A stretch of DNA of 64,000 bases from JAVEYA01 sp034003745 (GTDB lineage: Bacteria > Bacillota > Peptococcia > DRI-13 > PHAD01), in assembly GCA_034003745.1 (NCBI GenBank), contig JAVEYA010000002.1, positions 5,997-69,996 on the forward strand. Direction: 5' to 3'. Position 1 is the stretch's first letter. Every line of letters starts with the position of its first letter. Shown in pieces: positions 8,625 through 16,230 of this stretch. Made by a program: the position numbers and the translations under genes. Below the pieces are notes generated by a model. The model saw only the letters and a program-made list of their open reading frames with translations. It was not told where the DNA came from and did not search any database.

Positions 8625-9287
8625 ATGTCTGAAAAGAAAATAAGATTAGTTCTTGTTGACGACCACCATCTGGTCAGGGAAGGACTCCGCAAGATTCTGG
8701 AGCTGGAAAAAGAATTCGAAATTATTGATGAAGCCGGCGACGGGCAAGGGGCCATCAATATCGTCCGGGTACATAGACCCGACGTGGTCCTCATGGACAT
8801 CAATATGCCCGGAACCAACGGTATTGAGGCCACCCGGGTCATCAAAAGGGAACTGCCGCAGGTAGGCGTCATTGCCCTGACTATCCACGAAGAAGAGGAG
8901 TATGTCCTGGAACTGGTAAGGGCGGGGGTGTCGGGCTATGTTTTAAAGGATATCGCGCCGGCCAAGCTGGTGGAAACCATCAAAACCGTCGCCAACGGTC
9001 ACTCCATTATCGATCCCAGTATCACCAATAAGCTCTTTGGGGAAATCAGCCGCCTGGGTAATCGCAACCGGCGCATCAAAGAGGATTGGGAAACGCTGAC
9101 CGACCGGGAAATGGACGTCTTAAACCTCATCTCCCGGGGCCAAAGCAACAAGGAAATTGCCCGTAGCCTGACTATCAGCGAAAAAACGGTCAAGAACCAT
9201 ATCACCAATATCTTCAGAAAGCTGCAGGTCGATGACCGCACCCAGGCGGTGCTTTTTGCCATTAAACACCGTCTGGTGGAAGTCTAA
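8625..9287 (+). CDS. degU: DegU-type response regulator (NarL/FixJ family)
   Basis: The protein has 220 residues. The receiver domain shows the acidic pair Asp12/Asp13 (VLVDDHH), phosphoacceptor Asp58 (VVLMDINMPG) and the conserved Thr and Lys (VIALTIHEE, VLKDIAP). The C-terminal LuxR-type helix-turn-helix spans LTDREMDVLNLISRG and the recognition segment NKEIARSLTISEKTVKNH. GGAGG at 8612-8616 supports ATG 8625; an in-frame TTG lies at 8607. It partners DegS directly upstream, as in B. subtilis. No DegU target can be named from the sequence, but the adjacent pilus and flagellar genes are the natural candidates. Confidence 0.93.
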   Translation: MSEKKIRLVLVDDHHLVREGLRKILELEKEFEIIDEAGDGQGAINIVRVHRPDVVLMDINMPGTNGIEATRVIKRELPQVGVIALTIHEEEEYVLELVRAGVSGYVLKDIAPAKLVETIKTVANGHSIIDPSITNKLFGEISRLGNRNRRIKEDWETLTDREMDVLNLISRGQSNKEIARSLTISEKTVKNHITNIFRKLQVDDRTQAVLFAIKHRLVEV

Positions 9288-9293
9288 TATATT

Positions 9294-9322
9294 TGTCATT
9301 CTGAACGCAGTGAAGAATGACA
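9294..9322. repeat. Short copy of dispersed palindromic repeat (TGTCATTCT family)
   Basis: TGTCATTCT (9294-9302) and AGAATGACA (9314-9322) are perfect inverted ends around an 11-base core. It is a minimal version of the element also found at 9832, 30852, 34789, 39270, 46987 and 51105. It lies just after degU and could act as a transcript-end hairpin. Confidence 0.75.
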
Positions 9323-9371
9323 GGAGTCGCCGAACCGCCCCCTTGTCCCGCTTTATCCTCTGTGCTCACTG

Positions 9372-9415
9372 CCCCCGCTCGCGCATATAGTATAGTATGA
9401 TATGCGAAGCGGGGG
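9372..9415 (+). terminator. Hairpin with terminator character after degU
   Basis: CCCCCGCT (9372-9379) pairs with AGCGGGGG (9408-9415), and GCATAT (9383-9388) pairs with ATATGC (9400-9405). The downstream bases ATTTATTTT resemble a terminator tail. The hairpin overlaps the first ATG of the next reading frame (9402), which suggests that the next gene starts downstream or that the hairpin controls it. Confidence 0.5.
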
Positions 9416-9830
9416 ATTTATTTTGGCATTGCTCATGCTGGCAGCGATAAATCTGGGCCTGATCATCTATGGGATACGGCGGATTTTGGAAGAACGCCGG
9501 GGTTCCGGCCTGCCCGCTTTCTTTATTCTTCTCGCCGAAGAAGACGATTATCTGGAAGGGATGCTGCGTTTTCTGGTAGGACAAATGAAACAGGAAGAAA
9601 TCGCCAATCCGCTGATCGTCACCTATGAACTTTCCGGGTATCAGAGCAAGGCAATTGCCGATCGATGCGCCCGGGATTTGTCATTTATTGCCTGGGAAAT
9701 ACAAAAAGGGGAGAATGCGGAGCCATCCGGGCCCAATCTGTTGGATTTACGGGAACGGGGGACCCGGCAAGAGAAGCTATGCTTGATCAAGCTGTTCCTG
9801 CGCCGCCAAAAATACCTTACCGCAACATAA
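9402..9830 (+). CDS. Hypothetical protein with N-terminal membrane anchor
   Basis: The frame encodes up to 142 residues. A hydrophobic segment, FILALLMLAAINLGLIIYGI, is followed by a basic stop-transfer (RRILEERR) and a soluble domain containing GMLRFLVGQMKQEEIANP. I do not recognise it. ATG 9402 lies inside the hairpin described above and lacks a ribosome-binding site. TTG 9423 (after GCGGGGGAT) and ATG 9435 are in-frame alternatives that keep the membrane helix. It sits between degU and the Flp pilin genes and could be an accessory pilus protein, but that rests only on position. Confidence 0.6.
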   Translation: MRSGGFILALLMLAAINLGLIIYGIRRILEERRGSGLPAFFILLAEEDDYLEGMLRFLVGQMKQEEIANPLIVTYELSGYQSKAIADRCARDLSFIAWEIQKGENAEPSGPNLLDLRERGTRQEKLCLIKLFLRRQKYLTAT

Positions 9831-9831
9831 C

Positions 9832-9913
9832 TGTCATTCTGAGATAGCGCAGCTATCGAAGAATCTGGCTTTTACAGCAATAGAAAGATCCTTCATTACA
9901 TTCTTAAATGACA
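9832..9913. repeat. Dispersed palindromic repeat, copy 2
   Basis: It begins TGTCATTCTGAG and ends in TGACA, with an internal GATAGC/GCTATC stem and GAAGAATC characteristic of the family. It is more diverged in its right half than the copies at 30852, 34789 and 39270. It fills the space between the 9402 gene and the flp leader. Confidence 0.65.
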
Positions 9914-9931
9914 TGTTCCGAGACTGTGGTC

Positions 9932-10056
9932 TTAGGACGAATGACTGCCAAAAACAGGCGTGCAGCCCGATGGTGAGCCCGGGGCGGCATGCTTTACAAT
10001 TTAAGCACAATGGACGAGCTATCTATTATTGACGAGTACCCAGACCGGCTAAGGAG
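9932..10056 (+). promoter_or_regulatory. Conserved leader of the first flp gene
   Basis: This stretch resembles the leader of the second flp gene (10411-10533). Both share TTAGGACGA, then AAAAACAGG exactly 18 bases further on, TGCAG, GATG, TTACAAT at offset 61-62, and AAGGAGAGATG at the ribosome-binding site. Complementary arms GCGTGC (from 9958) and GCATGC (from 9987) can pair. The second copy keeps pairing with different bases (TTGCA/TGCAA), which suggests an RNA structure or a duplicated promoter region. No known riboswitch matches. Confidence 0.5.
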
Positions 10057-10065
10057 AGATGGGAA

Positions 10066-10242
10066 ATGGATAAATTCATAAAACAATTGTTGATTGAAGA
10101 AAAAGGGCAGGGCATGGTTGAATACGGGCTCATTATTACCCTGATCTCCTTGGCGGCAGTTTCTGTCATGGGGACAGTGGGAGAAAGATTACTCGAAATG
10201 TTTACCGATATAGGCACTGAACTGCAAACCCACCTGCCTTAA
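10066..10242 (+). CDS. flp: Flp/Fap-type pilin component, copy 1
   Basis: This 58-residue type IVb pilin precursor has a short charged leader (MDKFIKQLLIEEKG), then the processing motif G/QGMVEY with glutamate at +5 and tyrosine at +6, then a hydrophobic helix (GLIITLISLAAVSVM). The TadV/CpaA peptidase encoded at 10824 would cut after the glycine, and the CpaF/TadB/TadC machine would polymerise it. AAGGAG at 10051-10056 supports ATG 10066. It is a tandem paralogue of the pilin at 10542. The two share the leader, ribosome-binding site and N-terminal half but have different tails, so they may form a mixed or alternative fibre. Confidence 0.88.
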   Translation: MDKFIKQLLIEEKGQGMVEYGLIITLISLAAVSVMGTVGERLLEMFTDIGTELQTHLP

Positions 10243-10263
10243 AAAGCAAGAAAACATGGGACA

Positions 10264-10286
10264 GGGGGACAGGTCCCTTGTCCCCC
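10264..10286 (+). terminator. GGGGAC-core hairpin after flp copy 1
   Basis: GGGGGACA (10264-10271) pairs with TGTCCCCC (10279-10286) around GGTCCCT. It lies 22 bases after the flp stop. It lacks a T-run but could terminate or stabilise the pilin message. It shares a core with the hairpins at 36671 and 51078. Confidence 0.5.
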
Positions 10287-10410
10287 CCACGCTATGAAGA
10301 AACAAGGAAATGGTTTTTGTTGAACACAACAGAAGTCATTTCCTTTTTCTATTCCAGAGTATCTAAGACCAGGGTCTCTTATTTATTGGGATTTATCTCC
10401 ACGGTTAAAG

Positions 10411-10533
10411 TTAGGACGATTTTCTGGAAAAAACAGGATTGCAGACGGATGTTCGAAGATTGCAACAGGCCTTACAATATGAACTACAACGGCTAGCTGT
10501 CAATTATCCAGCATATACAAATTTGTAAAGGAG
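10411..10533 (+). promoter_or_regulatory. Conserved leader of the second flp gene
   Basis: This is the counterpart of 9932-10056 (see there for shared blocks). TTGCA at about 10439 can pair with TGCAA at about 10461, and the pairing is kept although the sequence differs from copy 1. The bases around 10418-10432 also weakly resemble a CodY box (11 of 15 positions), but that part is not conserved in the first leader. Confidence 0.5.
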
Positions 10534-10541
10534 AGATGAAA

Positions 10542-10724
10542 ATGTTAAAACTCATGAAAAACTTGTTAACCGAAGAAAAAGGACAAGGTCTGGCTGAATA
10601 CGGTCTCATCCTGGCGCTGATTTCCTTGGCGGCGATAGCGACGATGGGCCCGCTGGGAACACAAATAAAAACCATTTTTGACAACGTCCGAGTCGAGTTG
10701 GGCGGCACTCCTACCCCCCCGTAA
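10542..10724 (+). CDS. flp: Flp/Fap-type pilin component, copy 2
   Basis: This 60-residue pilin precursor has a leader ending in LLTEEKG, the processing motif G/QGLAEYG and the hydrophobic helix LILALISLAAIATMGPLG. The tail is proline- and threonine-rich (GGTPTPP), unlike copy 1. AAAGGAG at 10527-10533 is too close to the ATG at 10536, so the in-frame ATG at 10542 is the better start; it also aligns with the start of copy 1. A strong terminator follows, so it can be made in large amounts independently of the assembly genes. Confidence 0.88.
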   Translation: MLKLMKNLLTEEKGQGLAEYGLILALISLAAIATMGPLGTQIKTIFDNVRVELGGTPTPP

Positions 10725-10752
10725 AAAGAAACAGGAATAAAAGGGTAATCAA

Positions 10753-10790
10753 CGGCCCTGCTTAAGGATACTTACGCAGGGCCGCTTTTT
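10753..10790 (+). terminator. Intrinsic terminator after flp copy 2
   Basis: CGGCCCTGC (10753-10761) pairs with GCAGGGCCG (10776-10784) and is followed by CTTTTT. It separates pilin transcripts from the downstream assembly genes. Confidence 0.85.
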
Positions 10791-10823
10791 ACCAAGAACC
10801 TTAATAATAAACAAGAAAAGGGA

Positions 10824-11345
10824 GTGATTTTCTTGTTGCTGATAGATTATCTCCTGCTGCTGGTACTGGCAGTTTCCATCTATACCGATATCCGAGAGCA
10901 GAAAATCTATAACATCGTGCTTTTCCCGGCTTTCCTTCTGGCCTGGGCTTTTCATTTCCGGACGGGCGGAGGGACGGGCCTCCTCACCTCTCTTCACGGC
11001 GCAGGCTTAGGGTTGGGTTTGTTCTTAATTCCCTATGTCGCCGGCGGATTGGGAGCGGGTGATGTGAAGCTTTTGGCCCTGGTGGGGGCCTGCAAAGGGA
11101 GCGCGTTCGTTTTTACGGCCTTTTTCCTGACCGCTTTGCTGGGCGGAATAATCGCCCTGGCGCTCCTCATTTATCGCGGAGAATTATTGAAAGTATGGGT
11201 CCGCCTGAAAGACGCCCTGATCGTTTGTATTTTTTCAAGCTTTAAGGTTTGGAATCTAGGCAGTCTGAAGGATGCGGGCAGCGTTAGTTTCCCCTATGGC
11301 GTGGCCATTGCCCTAGGCTCCATGATAACTTACGTGGTGATGTGA
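10824..11345 (+). CDS. cpaA: Prepilin peptidase, TadV/CpaA type (A24 family)
   Basis: This integral membrane aspartic peptidase, up to 173 residues, cleaves Flp and pseudopilin leaders. The two catalytic aspartates are visible: one in VSIYTDIREQKI near the N-terminus and the second in the GxGD motif GLGAGDVKLLALVG. About five or six hydrophobic segments are seen. The first candidate start is GTG 10824. TTG 10833, placed 6-7 bases after GGGAGTG, may be the real one and removes only three residues. It begins the assembly part of the Tad locus and ends 1 base before tadE. Confidence 0.88.
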   Translation: MIFLLLIDYLLLLVLAVSIYTDIREQKIYNIVLFPAFLLAWAFHFRTGGGTGLLTSLHGAGLGLGLFLIPYVAGGLGAGDVKLLALVGACKGSAFVFTAFFLTALLGGIIALALLIYRGELLKVWVRLKDALIVCIFSSFKVWNLGSLKDAGSVSFPYGVAIALGSMITYVVM

Positions 11346-11346
11346 A

Positions 11347-11742
11347 ATGCTGCGGAAATTTTGTCGGGAGAAAAAAGGACAGGGCCTGGTGGAAATGGCT
11401 TTGGTTATTCCTATCCTCCTGATGCTGGTCTTCGGCATTATCGAATTCGGCCGGATTTTCGGCGCCGACCTGGTGGTTAAATATAGCGCGCGGGAAGGGG
11501 CCCGGATTGGAGCCGTCGGCGGTACGGACGCCAATATCCGTTCCCAGATTCGCGACTCGGCTGTCAGCCTGGACCCGGACAAGCTGACTATTACGATTTC
11601 TCCGGGGGAAGCGGCGAGGACGCGGGGCCGGCAAGTCAGCGTGCAGGTTGCCTATCCTCTGGAGATCATGATGCCCCTTTTACCCATGGTGACCGGAGAC
11701 ACGCTTACCGTGCGCACCACCTGTGTGATGCGGGTAGAATAG
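11347..11742 (+). CDS. tadE: TadE-like pseudopilin
   Basis: This 131-residue protein has a short basic leader with a type IV prepilin-like cleavage context (KKGQGLVE, glutamate at +5), followed by a hydrophobic helix (MALVIPILLMLVFGIIEFG) and an extracytoplasmic domain. TadE-like proteins are minor pseudopilins needed for Flp fibre assembly. It starts one base after the cpaA stop, indicating translational coupling. No TadF or TadG partner is present, so this locus has a single TadE-like protein. Confidence 0.88.
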   Translation: MLRKFCREKKGQGLVEMALVIPILLMLVFGIIEFGRIFGADLVVKYSAREGARIGAVGGTDANIRSQIRDSAVSLDPDKLTITISPGEAARTRGRQVSVQVAYPLEIMMPLLPMVTGDTLTVRTTCVMRVE

Positions 11743-11772
11743 AATTTTACAGCATGGATGGAGGAGAAATCC

Positions 11773-12507
11773 TTGAGGAGCAAACTAATATTCTTAATTT
11801 CCTTAATATTGGGATTAGTTACAGCTTACCTGATTTATGATTTTCTTAATAAAACCGAACAATCTGCCGTCAATATCCAATACGGCGAGGTTGTGGTAGC
11901 TGCCGTGGATATCCTGGAAAAGACCCAGATTAATAATGACATGATTCAGGTCAATAAGCTCCCTGTTGAATATATTCATCCCCAGGCGATCCGGAATAAG
12001 AATGAAATTGCCGGCCGCATTACCACTTCAGCTATCGCGGCGGGAGAACAGCTCTTAAATCAGAAACTGGCGGCGCCGGGAGAAACCGCTTACGGATTGG
12101 CTTACGCCATCCCGCAAGGCAAGCGCGCTCTGACGATCGCGGTGGATACTATCAGCGGAATTGCCGGCTTAATCAAGCCCGGCGATGAAGTGGACGTCGT
12201 GGCGGTAATCGATCTGCCCGACCCGGGTTCTTCCCGGGATCTCCCTTTCTCCCTGATTGCCCTGCAGGATATCCGGGTTCTGGCCGTTGGATCGCAGATG
12301 AAGGATACTCATAAAAGCAGCGCCCCGCTGGAATACAGTAATATTACCTTGGCGGTTACGGCGGAGGAAGCCAGGCCGTTGACTTTGGCCGCTGAAAGAG
12401 GCTCCATCCGCCTGATGCTGCGCTCGCCGGTTGATGACAGTAAGGTCAATACCGTTCCCTTTAAAGCGGAGCATTTCCGGCAGCAGCATCAAGATGCCAA
12501 TTATTAA
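11773..12507 (+). CDS. cpaB: Pilus assembly protein CpaB/RcpC
   Basis: This 244-residue protein is anchored by an N-terminal membrane helix (LIFLISLILGLVTAYLIYDF) and carries an SAF-type domain followed by the RcpC/CpaB region with GKRALTIAVD and GLIKPGDEVDVVAVID. I chose TTG 11773, because GGAGGAG at 11760-11766 is well spaced from it; the in-frame ATG at 11758 has no ribosome-binding site. In diderms CpaB works with the CpaC secretin. No secretin gene is present here, which fits a monoderm Tad system. Confidence 0.9.
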   Translation: MRSKLIFLISLILGLVTAYLIYDFLNKTEQSAVNIQYGEVVVAAVDILEKTQINNDMIQVNKLPVEYIHPQAIRNKNEIAGRITTSAIAAGEQLLNQKLAAPGETAYGLAYAIPQGKRALTIAVDTISGIAGLIKPGDEVDVVAVIDLPDPGSSRDLPFSLIALQDIRVLAVGSQMKDTHKSSAPLEYSNITLAVTAEEARPLTLAAERGSIRLMLRSPVDDSKVNTVPFKAEHFRQQHQDANY

Positions 12508-12526
12508 ATAGAAGGTGGTGGCCAAC

Positions 12527-13774
12527 ATGCAAGCTATCCGTGTCCTGGTGGTCGATGATGTGGAAGAAACCAGAAATAATATCCGCCGTATCCTCTCTTT
12601 TGATAAGGATATCGCCGTGATCGGCGAAGGGGGGGACGGCCTGGAAGCATTGCAGAAAGTCAAGGCGCTGGAACCCGATATTGTCCTGATGGACGTCAAT
12701 ATGCCTAAGCTGAATGGGATTGCCGCCACGGAGAAAATCAGCGCGGAACATCCCGGCGCCGCCGTGATCTTCTTAAGCGTGCAGGGGGAGCCTGAATATA
12801 TGCGCAAGGCGATGATGGCCGGGGCGCGTGATTTTATGGTCAAACCTTTCAGCGGAGACGAACTGGTGGAGACGATCAAGCGGGTTTATCAAATGGAAAG
12901 CATCCGGGCAGTTCCCGGCGGTAAGAAGCCGGTAAAGGCCCACAAGCCGCAGGTCGTAACTATTTTTGGCACCAAGGGCGGGGTGGGCAAGACGACGATC
13001 GCCGTCAACACGGCTATCCAATTGGCCCAGGCTAAGAAGAAAGTGGCTATGGTCGACCTGGACCTGCAGTTCGGCGATATTTCGATCTTTCTGAATCTTG
13101 CGCCGAAACGGACTATTGCCGAGTTGGCCCAGGAAGGGAGCCGGCCGGATATTGACCTGATCGAGTCCTACATGATCCCCCATTTATCCGGCATCAGGAT
13201 CCTGCCGGCGCCGGGCCGTCCGGAGTATGCCGAATTGATCACCGCCGGACAGATTGAAAATATCCTGACGGTCTTAAAAAGCCATTATGATTATGTGGTG
13301 ATCGATACGCCGCCCACGTTCAATGAAACGAACCTGACGGCGCTGGACTTGTCTTCGCAGATCTTTCTGGTTCTTTCCCTGGATCTGGCCACCATTAAAA
13401 ATGTCAAACTCAGCCTGGAACTGATGCAGACACTCCACCATATCGGCCGGACCAAGCTCATTCTGAACCGGGCTTCGGAAGATATGGGCATCAAAGTGAA
13501 CAATGCCGAGGAAACCCTGGATTTTCTCATTGCGGCGCAATTGCCCAGCGACGGCAAGACCTGCGTTTCCGCGCTGAATAAAGGGATTCCTTTTGTACTT
13601 TCGGAACCGAACGCCCGGATCAGCCAGGCCATTCGCACAGTCAGCGATTTGATTATAGAGGACAAGGGCTATCAGACGGAACTGAAGGAAAAAAGAATGG
13701 GCAGCTTCTTAGGCCGGCTGTTTAAAGGCGGCTCTTTGCAGCCGGCCAGGAAAGTATCCGGCGGTGGGGAGTGA
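12527..13774 (+). CDS. cpaE: CpaE/TadZ-type pilus localisation ATPase with intact receiver domain
   Basis: This 415-residue protein is a fusion of a response-regulator receiver (residues about 1-125) with a MinD/ParA-like ATPase. The receiver keeps all phosphorylation residues: Asp10/Asp11, Asp56 (VLMDVNMP), Ser84 (FLSVQG) and Lys106 (MVKPF). The ATPase has the deviant Walker A GTKGGVGKTT at 148-157 and DTPPTFNETNL further on. CpaE/TadZ positions the Tad machine, usually at a pole. AAGGTGG at 12512-12518 supports ATG 12527. No kinase gene is in the Tad cluster; DegS, encoded upstream, is the nearest histidine kinase. Confidence 0.92.
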   Translation: MQAIRVLVVDDVEETRNNIRRILSFDKDIAVIGEGGDGLEALQKVKALEPDIVLMDVNMPKLNGIAATEKISAEHPGAAVIFLSVQGEPEYMRKAMMAGARDFMVKPFSGDELVETIKRVYQMESIRAVPGGKKPVKAHKPQVVTIFGTKGGVGKTTIAVNTAIQLAQAKKKVAMVDLDLQFGDISIFLNLAPKRTIAELAQEGSRPDIDLIESYMIPHLSGIRILPAPGRPEYAELITAGQIENILTVLKSHYDYVVIDTPPTFNETNLTALDLSSQIFLVLSLDLATIKNVKLSLELMQTLHHIGRTKLILNRASEDMGIKVNNAEETLDFLIAAQLPSDGKTCVSALNKGIPFVLSEPNARISQAIRTVSDLIIEDKGYQTELKEKRMGSFLGRLFKGGSLQPARKVSGGGE

Positions 13775-13780
13775 TGAAGG

Positions 13781-15112
13781 ATGTCTTTGCTGCAGCGTCT
13801 GGAGAAGGAGAAGGGCAATAAGATCATCATCGGCGCCGGTGAGACCAAGGCGCAGATTTCCAAAGACCAGGACCCTTATGAGCAGTTTAAGGCCAAAGTC
13901 CATGAAGAAATCATCGAAAAAATCGACAACATCATGCCGCTGGAAGAAATGAGCGCGCAGATTGAGGAATTGGTCGACGCCGTCATTGAACGGGAAGGCG
14001 CCCATTTTACCCGCCTGGAGAGGCAGAAAATCACCTCCGAGCTGCTGGATGAAGTGGTCGGCTTGGGACCTATCGAGCAGCTCTTAAAGGACCCGGAAGT
14101 TTCCGAAATCATGGTCAACGGGCCCAAGCAGATTTACGTGGAAAAGAGCGGCAGGCTGGAACGGGTCAATTTTACTTTCCGTGATACCGATCATGTGCTG
14201 CACATTATTGATAAGATCGTTTCGCCCATCGGCCGGCGTATCGACGAATCCATGCCCATGGTGGACGCCCGCCTGCCGGACGGTTCCCGCGTCAATGCGA
14301 TCATTCCGCCCCTTTCTCTGGTGGGACCGGCGATTACCATCCGCAAGTTCTCCCGGGACCCGCTGACGATACAGGATTTAGTGCGCTTCGGCACACTGAC
14401 CCCGAAGATGTCCGCCTTTTTAGAAGCCTGTGTCAAAGCCCGCCTGAATATCTTCATTTCCGGCGGTACCGGCAGCGGTAAGACCAGTACCCTGAATGTG
14501 CTGTCCTCGTTCATTCCCAATAATGAGCGGATCATTACCATTGAGGACGCGGCGGAATTGCAGCTCAGGCAAGACCATGTCATTACTCTGGAAAGCCGCC
14601 CGCCCAATATTGAGGGGAAGGGCGCCATCACGATCCGCGACCTGGTGCGCAACTCGCTCAGGATGCGGCCGGAGCGGATTGTCGTCGGCGAGGTGCGCTC
14701 GGGGGAAGCGCTGGATATGCTGCAGGCTATGAACACCGGCCATGACGGTTCCCTGACCACGGGCCACGCCAACTCCCCCCGGGATATTCTCTCCCGGGTA
14801 GAGACAATGGTCCTGATGGCGGGGGTAGACCTGCCGGTGCGGGCCATCCGCGAGCAAATGACTTCGGCTATAGACTTGATTGTGCAGCAGGCCCGTCTGC
14901 GCGACGGCAGCCGCAAAATCATCAACATTACCGAAGTCCTGGGGATGGAAGGCGACGTGATCACCTTGCAGGATATTTTCAGTTTTGAAGCGGAAGGCAT
15001 CGATGAGCGCGGCAGGCTGCGCGGCCGCTTCAAGGCCTCCGGCGTCCGGCCCAAGTGCATGGAAAAGCTCCTGCTGGCGGGGATATCCTTGCCTGATGAT
15101 GTATTTATTTAG
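13781..15112 (+). CDS. cpaF: Tad secretion ATPase CpaF/TadA
   Basis: This 443-residue hexameric ATPase of the VirB11/GspE superfamily powers Flp pilus assembly and, in some species, retraction. Its helical N-terminal domain is followed by the core with Walker A SGGTGSGKTST, the Asp box region IEDAAELQL, Walker B-like RPERIVVGEVRSGEALDML and the His box TGHANSPRD. AGGAGG-like bases in the end of cpaE precede ATG 13781, which lies 6 bases after the cpaE stop. It acts at the membrane with TadB and TadC. Confidence 0.95.
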   Translation: MSLLQRLEKEKGNKIIIGAGETKAQISKDQDPYEQFKAKVHEEIIEKIDNIMPLEEMSAQIEELVDAVIEREGAHFTRLERQKITSELLDEVVGLGPIEQLLKDPEVSEIMVNGPKQIYVEKSGRLERVNFTFRDTDHVLHIIDKIVSPIGRRIDESMPMVDARLPDGSRVNAIIPPLSLVGPAITIRKFSRDPLTIQDLVRFGTLTPKMSAFLEACVKARLNIFISGGTGSGKTSTLNVLSSFIPNNERIITIEDAAELQLRQDHVITLESRPPNIEGKGAITIRDLVRNSLRMRPERIVVGEVRSGEALDMLQAMNTGHDGSLTTGHANSPRDILSRVETMVLMAGVDLPVRAIREQMTSAIDLIVQQARLRDGSRKIINITEVLGMEGDVITLQDIFSFEAEGIDERGRLRGRFKASGVRPKCMEKLLLAGISLPDDVFI

Positions 15113-15116
15113 ACTT

Positions 15117-15159
15117 CTGATAAGACTCAATGGAATACCCGTAAGCATTTAGATCGACC
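15117..15159. repeat. 45-base dispersed repeat, copy 1
   Basis: It starts CTGATAAGACT and ends CCCGTAAGCATTTAGATCGACCC. The same outer blocks occur twice in tandem at 63110-63200. Here it lies in the 138-base gap between cpaF and tadB, the only sizeable gap inside the Tad assembly genes. Downstream bases 15173-15196 also hold a TAATGTAGT/ACTACATTA inverted pair. Confidence 0.6.
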
Positions 15160-15250
15160 CCAGATTAATGTAGTCTCATACTGTACTACATTAGGTCATA
15201 TCCAAGGTTTACACGGATAGAGATTACACAGGGTAATGAGGTAAACTTGC

Positions 15251-16216
15251 ATGAGTACTTCAATCGTTATTAGCTTAACCGCCTGCCTGACGATTGTTCT
15301 GGCGCTGAGCAGCCTTAATGCTATGGCCACTGCCGGAAAAAGGAATTTGAACAAGCGTCTGGAGGATGTCGCCGGCGGTCTGAAAATCAAGCCGGAGATA
15401 GAAAGCCCGCTGGAGCTGAAGCAGAAAAAAAGTATTTTTCATAAAATTGGCGCGGTCTTATTTAAGAAAAGCATGACCAAACAAATCGAGGAACAGCTCT
15501 CCCGCGCCGACCTGCCGCTTAGGGCGGAAGAATTTCTGGCAATCTGGATGTTTGCAGGCATCTTGCCGGTTGTCTTTGTGACTATGGCCACGGAGAATAT
15601 CGGTTTGACGATTCTCGTTTATGTACTGGGCATCGGCCTGACCCCTTTTTTGGTTCTGCGGGCCCAGAAAAAGAGGCTGCATACCATCAACTGGCAGTTG
15701 GGCGACGCCCTTTCCATCATGTCCAATTCCCTGCGCGCCGGGTTTAGTTTTCAGCAGGCTATGGAAATGGTCGGGCGGGAAATGCCTGCCCCCATTGGCA
15801 AAGAATTCTCCCGCGCTTTCCGGGAAATCAATTTGGGCGTGCCCACCGAAGAAGCGCTGCAAAAGATGGTCAAACGGGTCAACAGCGATGATCTGGATTT
15901 ATTGGTTACAGCAGTCTTGATCCAGCGGCAGGTCGGAGGCAACCTGGCGGAGATTCTGGACAATATCTCTCATACCATTCGTGAACGCATCCGCATCCAG
16001 GGAGAGATCAAGACCCTGACCGCTCAGGGCCGTATTTCCGGGATTATTATCGGTATTCTCCCGCCTGCGATTGCCCTGATTATGATGGTAATTAATCCCG
16101 GCTACATTCTGCCCTTTTTTAAAAACACCCTCGGTCAGGCCCTTTTGGCGGCAGGCGTTTTTATTGAAATCATCGGTATCCTGCTGATCAGGAAGATCGT
16201 TAACATTGACTATTGA
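15251..16216 (+). CDS. tadB: Tad inner-membrane platform protein TadB
   Basis: This 321-residue protein carries the T2SS-F (GspF-like) domain of the Tad platform. An N-terminal membrane helix is followed by a basic cytoplasmic region, a pair of helices near residues 95-135 (FAGILPVVFVTMATENIGLT), the T2SSF core NSLRAGFSFQQAMEMV and GNLAEILDNISHTIRERI, and C-terminal helices. It forms the membrane platform with TadC and transmits force from CpaF. It follows a 138-base gap with a repeat, so it may have its own promoter. Confidence 0.9.
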   Translation: MSTSIVISLTACLTIVLALSSLNAMATAGKRNLNKRLEDVAGGLKIKPEIESPLELKQKKSIFHKIGAVLFKKSMTKQIEEQLSRADLPLRAEEFLAIWMFAGILPVVFVTMATENIGLTILVYVLGIGLTPFLVLRAQKKRLHTINWQLGDALSIMSNSLRAGFSFQQAMEMVGREMPAPIGKEFSRAFREINLGVPTEEALQKMVKRVNSDDLDLLVTAVLIQRQVGGNLAEILDNISHTIRERIRIQGEIKTLTAQGRISGIIIGILPPAIALIMMVINPGYILPFFKNTLGQALLAAGVFIEIIGILLIRKIVNIDY

Positions 16217-16230
16217 GTGGGAGTGAGCAC

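Noticed and set aside
9932..10056. Cyclic-di-GMP riboswitch before flp
   Set aside because: The location is attractive, but the core motifs of class I and class II c-di-GMP aptamers are absent. It is kept only as an unexplained conserved leader.
10278..10496. Possible 72-residue protein between the two flp genes
   Set aside because: It runs through the conserved flp leader, lacks a ribosome-binding site, and shows no family pattern. The conserved elements there are better explained as regulatory.
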